A DNA stretch of 64,000 nt from Metaruminococcus_A sp964607135 (GTDB lineage: Bacteria; Bacillota; Clostridia; Oscillospirales; Ruminococcaceae), in the NCBI GenBank assembly GCA_964607135.1, contig CAZSIV010000012.1:1-64000 (forward strand), given 5' to 3'. Below the pieces are notes generated by a model. The model saw nothing but the letters and a program-made list of their open reading frames with translations, was not told the DNA's origin and searched no databases. Positions within the stretch are counted from its first letter, which is position 1. Every line of letters starts with the position of its first letter. Shown here in pieces: positions 18,054 through 26,080 of this stretch. Position numbers and translations under genes: made by a program.

Positions 18054-19178
18054 TTGAGAATCGCAATGTTAGGGCATAAACGGATTCCGTCCCGCGAGGG
18101 CGGTATCGAGGTCGTGGTAGAGGAACTGTCGGCGCGTATGGTGGAACGGGGGCACGAGGTCACCTGCTATAACCGCGGCGGACACCATGTCAGCGGGAAA
18201 AAATTCGACGGCGGCAAAAAGCGGAAGGAGTACCGGGGCATCCGGATCAAGACGGTTCTAACGCTCAATGTGAAAGGGATTGCTGCGGCAACCGCCAGTT
18301 TGAGCGCTGCCTTCCGCGCCGCCTTTGGCCGGTATGACGTTGTGCATTTCCATGCGGAAGGTCCGGCTTTTATCTGCTGGCTTCCCAAAATTGCAGGGAA
18401 GAGGGTTGTCGTCACGGTTCACGGGCTAGACCACGAGCGGGCGAAATGGGGGCGCTTTGCACGCAGTTATATTATGACAGGCGAAAAAAACGCCGTGCGG
18501 TTTGCCGATGAAATGATCGTTCTGAGCAGGGAGGCCCAGCGATATTTTCGGGACGTTTACGCCCGGAAGACAACGCTGATCCCCAATGGGGTGGAACGAC
18601 CGGCGATACGCTCCGCCGACAAAATTCACGGTCTGGGCCTGGAGAAGGACAGCTATCTTTTATTTGTGGGGAGGCTCGTCCCGGAAAAGGGGATTCAGTA
18701 CCTGATCCACGCCTTCAAAAACCTGCGTACAGATAAAAGGCTGGTCATCGCGGGCGGGGAGTCGGATGCGGCGGCTTTCGCTCAGAGGCTCTATTCTGAA
18801 GCGGAAGGGGACGGCAGAATCCTATTCACCGGTTTCGTCCAGGGGACCCTTTTGGAGGAGCTCTACAGCAACGCCTATCTCTGTTGCCTGCCCAGCGACT
18901 TGGAGGGGATGCCGCTCACCCTGCTGGAAGCGATGAGCTATGGGAATTGCTGTGTCGTGTCCGATATCCCTGAGTGCACCGAGGTGACGGAGGATCGAGC
19001 GGTGATCTTTAAACGGGGCAATGTAGAAGACCTGCGCTGTAAATTGCGGCAGCTCTGCGATGACAAGGAGGCGGTTGAGCGGTATCGAAGGCGAGCCGCC
19101 GGATTTATCTGCGAAAAATACCGCTGGGAGGACGTAGTGAATCGTACATTAAAACTGTATCACGGCGAGAAGGGATAG
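18054..19178 (+). CDS. GT4-family glycosyltransferase
   Basis: 374 residues of GT-B fold. The N-terminus MLGHKRIPSREGGIEVVVEEL is characteristic of the rhamnosyl/fucosyl-type GT4 group common in EPS loci. VTVHGLDHERAKWGRF follows, and the C-terminal domain has FVGRLVPEKG, then PSDLEGMPLTLLEAMSYG with the E-x7-E donor site. The TTG start at 18054 follows GGGGGTGAAGGG; an internal ATG five codons in is the alternative. It is the last gene of the EPS operon and is followed by a strong terminator. The donor sugar is not determinable. Confidence 0.88.
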   Translation: MRIAMLGHKRIPSREGGIEVVVEELSARMVERGHEVTCYNRGGHHVSGKKFDGGKKRKEYRGIRIKTVLTLNVKGIAAATASLSAAFRAAFGRYDVVHFHAEGPAFICWLPKIAGKRVVVTVHGLDHERAKWGRFARSYIMTGEKNAVRFADEMIVLSREAQRYFRDVYARKTTLIPNGVERPAIRSADKIHGLGLEKDSYLLFVGRLVPEKGIQYLIHAFKNLRTDKRLVIAGGESDAAAFAQRLYSEAEGDGRILFTGFVQGTLLEELYSNAYLCCLPSDLEGMPLTLLEAMSYGNCCVVSDIPECTEVTEDRAVIFKRGNVEDLRCKLRQLCDDKEAVERYRRRAAGFICEKYRWEDVVNRTLKLYHGEKG

Positions 19179-19180
19179 AT

Positions 19181-19224
19181 CAAAAGTGGGGGACTCTTTG
19201 GTTTCAGAGAGTTCCCCACTTTTG
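19181..19224 (+). terminator. terminator closing the EPS operon
   Basis: Arms of 17 bases (CAAAAGTGGGGGACTCT and its near-complement, one G-U pair) flank a short loop immediately after the stop of the last glycosyltransferase. Confidence 0.8.
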
Positions 19225-19410
19225 GTTTAGTTGTAAGGCCGATTTGACGAAGCCGTCGCCGCAGCCGGCTAATCGGAGAATGTAGGTTGCTGTGACAGCA
19301 TAAATCTGGAAACGATAAAAAAGTGAATAAAATAGATCAACGAACATCAGAAGCGTCCAAAGTACTTCTATTGATAACGGAAACATTTTGTTTTCTATGG
19401 AAATAACCGC

Positions 19411-19434
19411 TCTCAAAAGGCACACCTTTTGAGA
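19411..19434. repeat. palindromic element, copy 1
   Basis: TCTCAAAAGG-CACA-CCTTTTGAGA is a perfect 10-bp-arm palindrome. Its core recurs reverse-complemented at 19551-19568, so the two bracket the promoter at 19501-19529. Confidence 0.7.
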
Positions 19435-19500
19435 ATAGTCGGCTGCAAAGCTAAAAAGCGGGATTTTCCCTGACGCTTCGTCAATATTCATCAGTCTTTC

Positions 19501-19529
19501 TTGCAAATACAGGGTCGATATGATATAAT
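19501..19529 (+). promoter_or_regulatory. sigma-A-type promoter for the SGNH/MBOAT operon
   Basis: TTGCAA (19501) and TATAAT (19524) are separated by 17 bases, about 90 bases upstream of the first gene. Confidence 0.65.
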
Positions 19530-19550
19530 TGTTGAAAAATTGTAGACTGC

Positions 19551-19568
19551 CAAAAGGTGTGCCTTTTG
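19551..19568. repeat. palindromic element, copy 2 (inverted)
   Basis: CAAAAGG-TGTG-CCTTTTG is the reverse complement of the core of the element at 19411. It lies in the leader just after the promoter, so it may be an operator or a leader hairpin. Confidence 0.65.
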
Positions 19569-19617
19569 ATAAATATATTCAAATACCTTTTTATGGATAA
19601 GCGATAGGTCATAAGTC

Positions 19618-20748
19618 GTGGTAAGGTATTTTGATTGCGGCAATCTAGAAGTATGCTTTGGGAAAGGACTGTTTCAGACGGATACAGCCAAGAAATATAG
19701 GGCCTGGATTTTCAGCACGTTAGCGCTTGCATTGGTTTCGTTTATCCTATTTGCCTCTTTTACCGTTTATATCGATCCGTACTTTCATTACCACGCGCCG
19801 TTGGACGAATACGAATATCCGATTGACAATGAACGGTACCAGAACGACGGGATCACAAGGAACTTCGAGTATAACGGCATTATTACGGGGACTTCTATGA
19901 CACAGAATTTCAAAACGTCCGAGGCGGACGAGCTTTTTCAGGCTTCCTTTATAAAAGTCCCCTTTTCCGGCGCCTGTTATAAAGAGATAAACGACAATCT
20001 GAAACGGGCTTACGGCGCGGGGAAAAAGGTTGATTACGTCATCAGGTGCCTTGACTATGATCGGCTCATCTTAGATAAAGACGCTTACAAAGAAGGGGCT
20101 GATTTTCCCACCTATTTGTACAACGACAATCCGTTTGACGACCTGAATTACGTGCTGAACAAGTCGATCCTCTTCACCCAAACATGGGGAGTTGTCAAAT
20201 ATACTGAAGCGGGAAACAAAACGACGACCTTTGACGAGTATTCCAACTGGATGGAAGGCCGCAAGTTTGGGACTGAGGCTGTGCTGCGCACCTATAAGTT
20301 GGGGGAACGTGCAAAATCCCCCCGCAAATTAACGGAAGAAGAACGTGGTCTGGTGATCGCCAATATCCGGCAAAACGTAACGGACTTGGCCAACGCGCAC
20401 CCGGAAACCACATTCTATCTCTTCCTTTCCCCATTCAGCATCTGCTATTGGGACACACTGGAAAACAAAGGCCTGGTAGACCAGCACATTGACGCGGAAC
20501 AAGCTGCGATTGAAGAGCTGTTAAAGTGTCCAAACATCAGATTGTATTCTTTCAGTAATAATTTTGAGCTTGTCTGTAATCTCGATCATTACAAAGATAC
20601 GGCTCACTACGGCGAGTGGGTCAATTCCCAGATGCTGCAGTGGATGCACGACGGTGAATACCAGCTGACGTTAGAGAATTATGAAGACTATATCGAAACA
20701 ATCAGAAGCTTTTATAACGGTTACGACTATAGCTCGTTGCGGAAATAA
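19618..20748 (+). CDS. SGNH/AlgX-like membrane-anchored protein paired with MBOAT
   Basis: 376 residues. There is one membrane anchor (about 28-50, IFSTLALALVSFILFASFTVYI) and then an outward-facing domain. ITGTSMTQNF (about 89-98) supplies a block-I-like Gly-x-Ser, and LDHYKDTAHYGEWVN near residue 323-337 supplies a D-x-x-H-like C-terminal motif, as in SGNH/AlgX/DltD-type proteins. It sits directly before an MBOAT acyltransferase; such pairs transfer acyl groups across the membrane to surface glycans. The GTG start at 19618 is weakly supported and the true start could be slightly downstream. Base composition is visibly lower in GC than the EPS genes, suggesting a separately acquired module. 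The function is inferred from motifs and pairing. Confidence 0.7.
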   Translation: MVRYFDCGNLEVCFGKGLFQTDTAKKYRAWIFSTLALALVSFILFASFTVYIDPYFHYHAPLDEYEYPIDNERYQNDGITRNFEYNGIITGTSMTQNFKTSEADELFQASFIKVPFSGACYKEINDNLKRAYGAGKKVDYVIRCLDYDRLILDKDAYKEGADFPTYLYNDNPFDDLNYVLNKSILFTQTWGVVKYTEAGNKTTTFDEYSNWMEGRKFGTEAVLRTYKLGERAKSPRKLTEEERGLVIANIRQNVTDLANAHPETTFYLFLSPFSICYWDTLENKGLVDQHIDAEQAAIEELLKCPNIRLYSFSNNFELVCNLDHYKDTAHYGEWVNSQMLQWMHDGEYQLTLENYEDYIETIRSFYNGYDYSSLRK

Positions 20749-20765
20749 GAAAAGGGAAAAGGGAA

Positions 20766-22226
20766 ATGCTGTTTAACTCTTATATATTTATCTTCCTGTT
20801 TTTGCCGGTTGCGGTAATAGGGTATTATGGACTAAACCACTTTAATCGGGACAGGATTTCAAACTTGTTCTTAGTCGGCATGTCCCTCTGGTTTTATGGG
20901 TATTTTAACCCGTCGTATCTGCTTATTATCTGTTTAAGTATTGTGGCGAATTACCTGGTCTCAAAGGCAATGGAACGGGCAAAAAGGCGGAGGGTCCGGA
21001 TTCTTGTTTTAACGTTGGGCATCTGTGCGAATGTCGCCGTGATTTTCTATTTTAAGTACTATGACTTTTTCTTGGAAAACATAAACGCCTTATTCCACCT
21101 TTCTTTTGAACTGAAAAACATATTGCTGCCCTTGGGGATCAGTTTCTTTACCTTTCAGCAGATTTCCTATCTGGTAGACTCTTACAGGGGAGAAACCAAG
21201 GAATATACTTTCGATGAGTACGCATTATTTGTTTCTTTTTTCCCGCAGCTGATTGCCGGGCCGATTGTCCTGCACCATGAAGTGATCCCCCAATTCAGGA
21301 AGAAAGAAAACCGCCGTGTAATCCCCCAGAACTTCTCAAAGGGAATGTATATATTTGCTTTGGGGCTGTTCAAAAAAGTCATCTTGGCGGATACTTTCGG
21401 CAGTGCTGTTACATATGGGTTCGGGACGGTTGAAACCCTGTCGTCAATGGAAGCGATCATTGTTTCTTTGTCCTATACCTTCCAACTCTACTTCGATTTC
21501 AGCGGTTACTGCGATATGGCTGTCGGCATTGGTCATATGTTTAACATCAAACTGCCTCAAAACTTCAATTCTCCTTATCGGTCGAAATCCATTACGGAAT
21601 TCTGGGCCAGATGGCATATGTCCCTTACAAGGTTCCTAAGAACGTATATCTATATCCCTCTTGGAGGCAACCGCAAAGGAAAAGTCAGGACGTATATCAA
21701 CATTATGATTGTTTACCTCGTCAGTGGTATATGGCACGGCGCAAACTGGACTTTTATTCTTTGGGGGGTCCTTCACGGACTGCTCAACTGCTTAAACCGT
21801 ATCGGGGACAAGCTTTGGCGGAAACTGGGCGGTATTACGCAGTGGGCGATTACGTTTATGGTTGTGAATATCCTTTGGGTTTTATTCAGGGCGGACAGCG
21901 TTTCCTCCGCGGTTTCATTTATAAAGAGGATGTTTTGGCTTTCCGATTTTACCATAAGGGAAGAATTTTATGAGTGTTTCCATTTGACGGAATTTGCGGC
22001 TGCAGAGGAACTAATCCCTTTTCTGAATTTTTTACCGTCACGGATTACAGGGTTTTATTTGTGGCTGTTTTTATTCGGGGCGCTGTTCATTGTGTTAAAC
22101 TTCCGCAACAGCGGTGAAATTGAGTTTAAGCCAACCCTTAGGCGTTCTTTGTCTACTGCCTTCCTTCTCCTTTGGTCTGTTGTTTCCTTTGCCGGTATTT
22201 CTACCTTCCTTTATTTTAATTTCTGA
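20766..22226 (+). CDS. MBOAT-family O-acyltransferase (AlgI/PatB/DltB-like)
   Basis: A 486-residue polytopic membrane protein. Seen: FNSYIFIFLFLPV at the start, LLPLGISFFTFQQISYLVD, PQLIAGPI, YFDFSGYCDMAVGIG, NFNSPYRSKSITEFWARWHMSLTRFLRTYIYIPLGGN, and the catalytic-histidine motif GIWHGANWTFILWG. All are hallmarks of the AlgI-type MBOAT family. It carries an acyl (usually acetyl) group from a cytosolic donor to an extracytoplasmic partner. It lies 17 bases after the SGNH-like gene, which is the probable partner. The target (this EPS, peptidoglycan or a teichoic acid) is unknown. Confidence 0.9.
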   Translation: MLFNSYIFIFLFLPVAVIGYYGLNHFNRDRISNLFLVGMSLWFYGYFNPSYLLIICLSIVANYLVSKAMERAKRRRVRILVLTLGICANVAVIFYFKYYDFFLENINALFHLSFELKNILLPLGISFFTFQQISYLVDSYRGETKEYTFDEYALFVSFFPQLIAGPIVLHHEVIPQFRKKENRRVIPQNFSKGMYIFALGLFKKVILADTFGSAVTYGFGTVETLSSMEAIIVSLSYTFQLYFDFSGYCDMAVGIGHMFNIKLPQNFNSPYRSKSITEFWARWHMSLTRFLRTYIYIPLGGNRKGKVRTYINIMIVYLVSGIWHGANWTFILWGVLHGLLNCLNRIGDKLWRKLGGITQWAITFMVVNILWVLFRADSVSSAVSFIKRMFWLSDFTIREEFYECFHLTEFAAAEELIPFLNFLPSRITGFYLWLFLFGALFIVLNFRNSGEIEFKPTLRRSLSTAFLLLWSVVSFAGISTFLYFNF

Positions 22227-22325
22227 GAACGTTGTTATAACTTGAATTCTTTTTCTCGATTGACAAGGGCTATACGTTTTACAGGATGGGAAGCGCCCCC
22301 GGCTGTGTAAACTTCCTTGCTTTAC

Positions 22326-22620
22326 GGGCGGAGTGTCTCCGCAGCCAGTTCGCGATACGAAAGTAGTACCGGTAACAGCATTCGTAACCCGCGAGACACA
22401 ATATTTCGTACAACCTACCTCGCAGGACAATCATCCAAAGATCGATAAAACCTTGGGGTGCAAAATTGCCGGCAGGGGACACCCGGGCGGAGTGCCTCCG
22501 CAGGCAAACCGCGATACGTAAGTTGTGCGAAAAGAAACGTTTGTGTCCCGCGCGGCGCCTTGCAGGTCAAAAACCCAAAGATTCGTAAAACGTCCGGGTG
22601 CGAATTACTAGCGGCGGTTC
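22326..22620. repeat. two diverged direct copies of a ~140-bp element
   Basis: GGGCGGAGTG-CTCCGCAG, a CGCGATACG-AAGT core, a CCCGCG block, a CCAAAGAT-CGTAAAA block and a GGGTGC-AA-T end occur in the same order starting at 22326 and again at 22485 (offset 159). No gene is associated. Confidence 0.6.
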
Positions 22621-22688
22621 GCCGCCCTGGCCCGGGCTTTGGGGCGTGTTTGCCGTTGCCAATCGTGAGTATGATTTTTGGCTCATCT

Positions 22689-22744
22689 AAAAACGCCGTT
22701 GTAATCTAAGCCTTCTGTATGGGTTAGACACAACGGCATTTTTG
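22689..22744. terminator. hairpin, possible terminator
   Basis: Near-perfect arms AAAAACGCCGTTGT and ACAACGGCATTTTT, extended by AATCTAA/TTAG, enclose a 14-base loop. It lies 460 bases after the MBOAT gene and could stop read-through in either direction. Confidence 0.5.
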
Positions 22745-22905
22745 CGGCCCCGGTATTTGAGCAGCTGTTTCGGACTATTTATTCTTTGTCATGTTCTTCT
22801 GTAGCGCTACAAAAGGATGAGTAGCACAGAGGGAACAAAATAGAACGCGGCATTCCCCAGACTGTCGTGTGGGGGAAGGAAGAGCCTCCGGCAATTTTGA
22901 CAAAA

Positions 22906-22953
22906 GTAGAATAATGTAGAACAATATAGAACAATATAGAACAATATAGAACA
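22906..22953. repeat. 10-bp tandem repeat (~5 copies)
   Basis: The unit TAGAACAATA is repeated about five times, the first copy degenerate. It is upstream of nothing obvious on + and downstream of the araC-type gene on the minus strand. Such arrays vary in copy number by slippage. Confidence 0.75.
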
Positions 22954-23062
22954 AACACTAAAATCAAGGCGTAATTTTACCAATACGGACGGCTTATTTT
23001 TTATAAGAACCCCTGCTGTAAACGGTCTTTGAAATAGGCGGAAAAACTGTGAAACGCAACGG

Positions 23063-23935
23063 TTATTCTGCGCCTTGAAAGGTTTGCCTTAGATATTCGG
23101 AGGGCGGCTCCCCCATGATCCTCTTAAAAACGCCGCTGAAATAGAGCGGGTCGCGGTACCCCACTGCATAGCTCACCTCTGAGATGTTCAACGAGGTTTC
23201 CCGCAGAAGTCGGGCGGCCTCGTTGATCCGCAAGCGGGTGTGGTACTGGTTGATCGACAGCCCGGTTTTGTTTTTGAAAACGGTGCAGAGATATTTATAG
23301 CTCAGCCGCATCTGAGCGGCAATTTCCTCGGAAGAGACTGCGCCGGTGTTATGCCGTTCCAGAAAAGCAATCAGTTTACGGACGGTTATATCCGCTTTAT
23401 CAGCCCTCCGCCCCTCGGTCGCGGCCTGGTAGATATCGGCCAGCAGCTCGTACAGGGCGGCGTTGATGTGGGCGATCCGGATCGGCTCAGAGGAATCATA
23501 CAGGGCGAGCAGGTCTTGAATCCGCCGATCGATCCTGCTTCGGGAGGGGAGGCGGGCTTGCTTCGGCAAGGTGAGGTAATACCGAAAATCTTCCTCTTCG
23601 AAGTTCTGGCGCTTGAGTACTGCTGCGTAGTCGTCGTATTTCCGATACCCGTTCAGGTCGTTGGAAGTGGAAAAATGCACGTAAAACCAGGAGGCGCCCG
23701 CGGCAATCACCCGCTTTCCCCAATGGTGGACGCCGGCTTTCAGAAAGAGGCATTCCCCGCTGCGTAGGAGGTGGATTTCCCCATCTTCGATGATCTCCAT
23801 CTCGCCGCGGTAAAGATAGATCAGGACATGCTCTTTCATCACCCGGTCCTGGTGGATGAAATCGTTCTCCGCCGTGATGGAACCCGCGCTGCTCAAAAGT
23901 GGGAGTTCGTTGAGTTTTAAGTGGACGCTGTGCAT
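23063..23935 (-). CDS. AraC-family transcriptional regulator
   Basis: 290 residues. The N-terminal half is a cupin-like ligand-binding barrel (HLLRSGECLFLKAGVHHWGKR near 55-75, with conserved H-H). The C-terminal 100 residues contain the double helix-turn-helix: LSYKYLCTVFKNKTGLSINQYH and LNISEVSYAVGYRDPLYFSGVFKRIMGEPPSEYLR. It is divergently transcribed from a GH127 and a GH5-like gene with overlapping promoters between them, so it most likely senses a plant-derived sugar and activates those genes. Confidence 0.92.
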   Translation of the reverse strand: MHSVHLKLNELPLLSSAGSITAENDFIHQDRVMKEHVLIYLYRGEMEIIEDGEIHLLRSGECLFLKAGVHHWGKRVIAAGASWFYVHFSTSNDLNGYRKYDDYAAVLKRQNFEEEDFRYYLTLPKQARLPSRSRIDRRIQDLLALYDSSEPIRIAHINAALYELLADIYQAATEGRRADKADITVRKLIAFLERHNTGAVSSEEIAAQMRLSYKYLCTVFKNKTGLSINQYHTRLRINEAARLLRETSLNISEVSYAVGYRDPLYFSGVFKRIMGEPPSEYLRQTFQGAE

Positions 23936-23994
23936 CGTTGATCCTGCTCCTCACCTGAAAATTTTCCATGTTTTTCGTGCTTTTCATCATAGTG

Positions 23995-24023
23995 ATTATA
24001 CCATGTCTCCGCTATAATAGTAA
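23995..24023 (-). promoter_or_regulatory. promoter of the araC-type gene
   Basis: On the minus strand TTACTA (24018-24023) lies 17 bases before TATAAT (23995-24000). It overlaps a + strand TATAAT at 24013-24018, so the two divergent promoters share DNA. Confidence 0.6.
24013..24018 (+). promoter_or_regulatory. -10 box for the GH127 operon
   Basis: A perfect TATAAT with no good -35 (TAGTGA at 23990), which fits a promoter that needs the divergently encoded AraC-type activator. Confidence 0.5.
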
Positions 24024-24158
24024 ACAGCGGAATTGCGGCCGCCGGCTGTTTTTATCGGCGCAGGCGGTTTTGCGGCGGGCTGGTTTGAGGTGGATTTCCT
24101 CTGCCGCAGCGCCGTGACGGGGAGAGGATCCCCCACTGAAAATGGGAGGAATGTTACA

Positions 24159-26048
24159 ATGGAGATGGTTTTTAAGCCCTTTCAGCCTCAAAAGGTAACG
24201 ATTACGGATACGGAGCTGCTCCGCCGGAGAAATGAAAATTACGGCTATATGATGAGCCTAAAATCTGACAATCTTTTGCAGAATTTTGTCCATGAAGCGG
24301 GGTTGAACCTGATGTTCAACAACGACTATATCGCCGACCGGCACGGCGGGTGGGAGACCCCCTACTGCCAGATGCGGGGTCATTTCCTCGGGCATTGGCT
24401 GTCCGCTGCGGGGATGCATTACGCCGCCACCGGCGACCTGGAAATCAAGGCCAAGGCGGACAAGATCATGGAATGCCTGAAAGAATGCCAGGAGATGAAC
24501 GGCGGCGAGTGGGTGGCCGGCATCCCCGAAAAGTACCTGTACTGGATCGCGGAGGGGAAGAGCATCTGGTCGCCGCAGTACAACGTCCACAAAATCCTGA
24601 TGGGCCTGATGGATTACTATGAATACACCGGAAGCGCGCTCGCTTTGGAAATCGCGGACAATTTTTCAAACTGGTTTTACAAGTGGAGCATGCAGTTCGA
24701 CCGCGAGAAGTTCGACGATATCCTCGATGTGGAAACGGGCGGTATGCTGGAGGTTTGGGCACAGCTTTACGCTGTCACCAAAAAACCGGAGCACCGCGCC
24801 CTGATGGACAAGTACTACCGCGGCCGCCTTTTCGACGCGCTTCTGCGCGGGGAGGACGTTTTAACCAATATGCACGCCAATACGACCATTCCGGAGGTTC
24901 TCGGCGCGGCGAGAGCGTTTGAAGTGACCGGAGAGCAGAAGTGGTTCGACATCGTAAAGGCTTACTGGGATTTTGCGGTGACAAAGCGCGGAACCTATGC
25001 GACAGGCGGGCAGACCTGCGGCGAAATCTGGACGCCGCAGCATGAGATGAACCTGCGCCTCGGCGAGAAAAACCAGGAGCACTGCGTTGTTTACAACATG
25101 ATGCGGCTCGCGGAATTCCTGCTGCGGTGGACGGGGGATGCCGTTTACGCCGATTACTGGGAAAAGAACCTCTATAACGGCGTGATGGCGCAGACCTATT
25201 GGGATGGCCGCGCCGACCACACCAACGCCAAGAAATACGATTACCCGCGGAAGGGCCTGCTGACCTATTTCCTCCCGATGAAGGGCGGCGCACAGAAATT
25301 CTGGGCCAGCGAAACGGAGGATTTCTTCTGCTGCCACGGCACACTGGTGCAGGCGAACGCCGCCTTTACGAGCGGTCTCTATTATCAAACGGACGATGCC
25401 GTAGCGGTCTGCCAGTATTTCGACTCGGCGGTGACAGGGGAAATCGGCGGCGTTTCCTATACGGTCGAGCAGCGCGGCGACAACCTTTCGGGGACGAACC
25501 TCACTTCGTCGACCCTCCTCGGCGCGCAGAAGCTGACCGGAAGCGCGCAGGTCTATGACCACGATCCGAATAAAATGGCGGTCCGCCTCAGTGTAAAGGC
25601 CGACGCCCCCACCTCCTTCACCCTCAAGCTCCGGGTTCCGTCCTGGGTGATGGAAGCGCCCTATCTCCGCCTCAACGGGGAGGAAATCCCCTTTGCCGAC
25701 AACGGCACGGGGTACCTGGAGCTCACCCGTGTTTGGAGCGACGACACCCTTTACGTCGAATTCCAGAAGGGAATCAGGGTCTGCCCTCTGCCCGGGGATG
25801 AGAACAAGGTGGCGTTCCTCAACGGCCCGGTCGTGCTGGCGGGGCTTTGCGAGGAGGAGCGCACCCTTTATGCGGATAAAGACCAGCCGCTCGAAACGCT
25901 TTTGGAGCCGGACAACGAGCGGGAGTGGGGGAACTGGAAGCAGACCTTCCACACGGTCGGGCAGGACCGCGGAATCCGGTTTTACCCGGTCAACCGGATC
26001 GGTTATGACTATTACTCCATCTATTTTCCAATCAAACGGAAGCAGTAA
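24159..26048 (+). CDS. GH127-family glycoside hydrolase (beta-L-arabinofuranosidase-like)
   Basis: 629 residues from the ATG at 24159, chosen because GGGAGGAATGTT precedes it; the longer frame back to 24033 has no site. Family DUF1680/GH127. The zinc/nucleophile cysteines are present: QEHC (Glu-x-Cys) near residue 310 and DFFCCHG near residue 390, equivalent to E338/C340/C417/C418 of HypBA1. AMHYAATGDLEIK and the (alpha/alpha)6 barrel repeats precede these, and beta-sandwich domains follow. There is no signal peptide, so it acts in the cytosol on imported arabino-oligosaccharides or related sugars. It is 32 bases before a GH5-like gene and divergent from an AraC regulator. Confidence 0.88.
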   Translation: MEMVFKPFQPQKVTITDTELLRRRNENYGYMMSLKSDNLLQNFVHEAGLNLMFNNDYIADRHGGWETPYCQMRGHFLGHWLSAAGMHYAATGDLEIKAKADKIMECLKECQEMNGGEWVAGIPEKYLYWIAEGKSIWSPQYNVHKILMGLMDYYEYTGSALALEIADNFSNWFYKWSMQFDREKFDDILDVETGGMLEVWAQLYAVTKKPEHRALMDKYYRGRLFDALLRGEDVLTNMHANTTIPEVLGAARAFEVTGEQKWFDIVKAYWDFAVTKRGTYATGGQTCGEIWTPQHEMNLRLGEKNQEHCVVYNMMRLAEFLLRWTGDAVYADYWEKNLYNGVMAQTYWDGRADHTNAKKYDYPRKGLLTYFLPMKGGAQKFWASETEDFFCCHGTLVQANAAFTSGLYYQTDDAVAVCQYFDSAVTGEIGGVSYTVEQRGDNLSGTNLTSSTLLGAQKLTGSAQVYDHDPNKMAVRLSVKADAPTSFTLKLRVPSWVMEAPYLRLNGEEIPFADNGTGYLELTRVWSDDTLYVEFQKGIRVCPLPGDENKVAFLNGPVVLAGLCEEERTLYADKDQPLETLLEPDNEREWGNWKQTFHTVGQDRGIRFYPVNRIGYDYYSIYFPIKRKQ

Positions 26049-26080
26049 AACTTTTAAAATACGACAAGGAGAATGAAGCG

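Larger units (their letters stand above)
19225..19617. other. non-coding gap before the SGNH/MBOAT pair
   Basis: No convincing gene. A 100-codon open frame on the minus strand (19204-19506) overlaps the EPS terminator and lacks a ribosome site. The gap holds two palindromic elements in inverted orientation and a promoter, listed separately. Confidence 0.6.
22227..23062. other. 836-base gene-free repeat-rich gap
   Basis: Short open frames here show no ribosome site or recognisable protein. Contents are an imperfect direct repeat (22326-22620), a hairpin (22689-22744) and a 10-bp tandem repeat (22906-22953). Confidence 0.7.

Noticed and set aside
19204..19506. 100-residue minus-strand open frame
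   Set aside because: Overlaps the EPS terminator, has no ribosome site and includes the palindrome; more likely intergenic.
22326..22620. CRISPR remnant
   Set aside because: Only two long diverged copies; no short conserved repeat unit.
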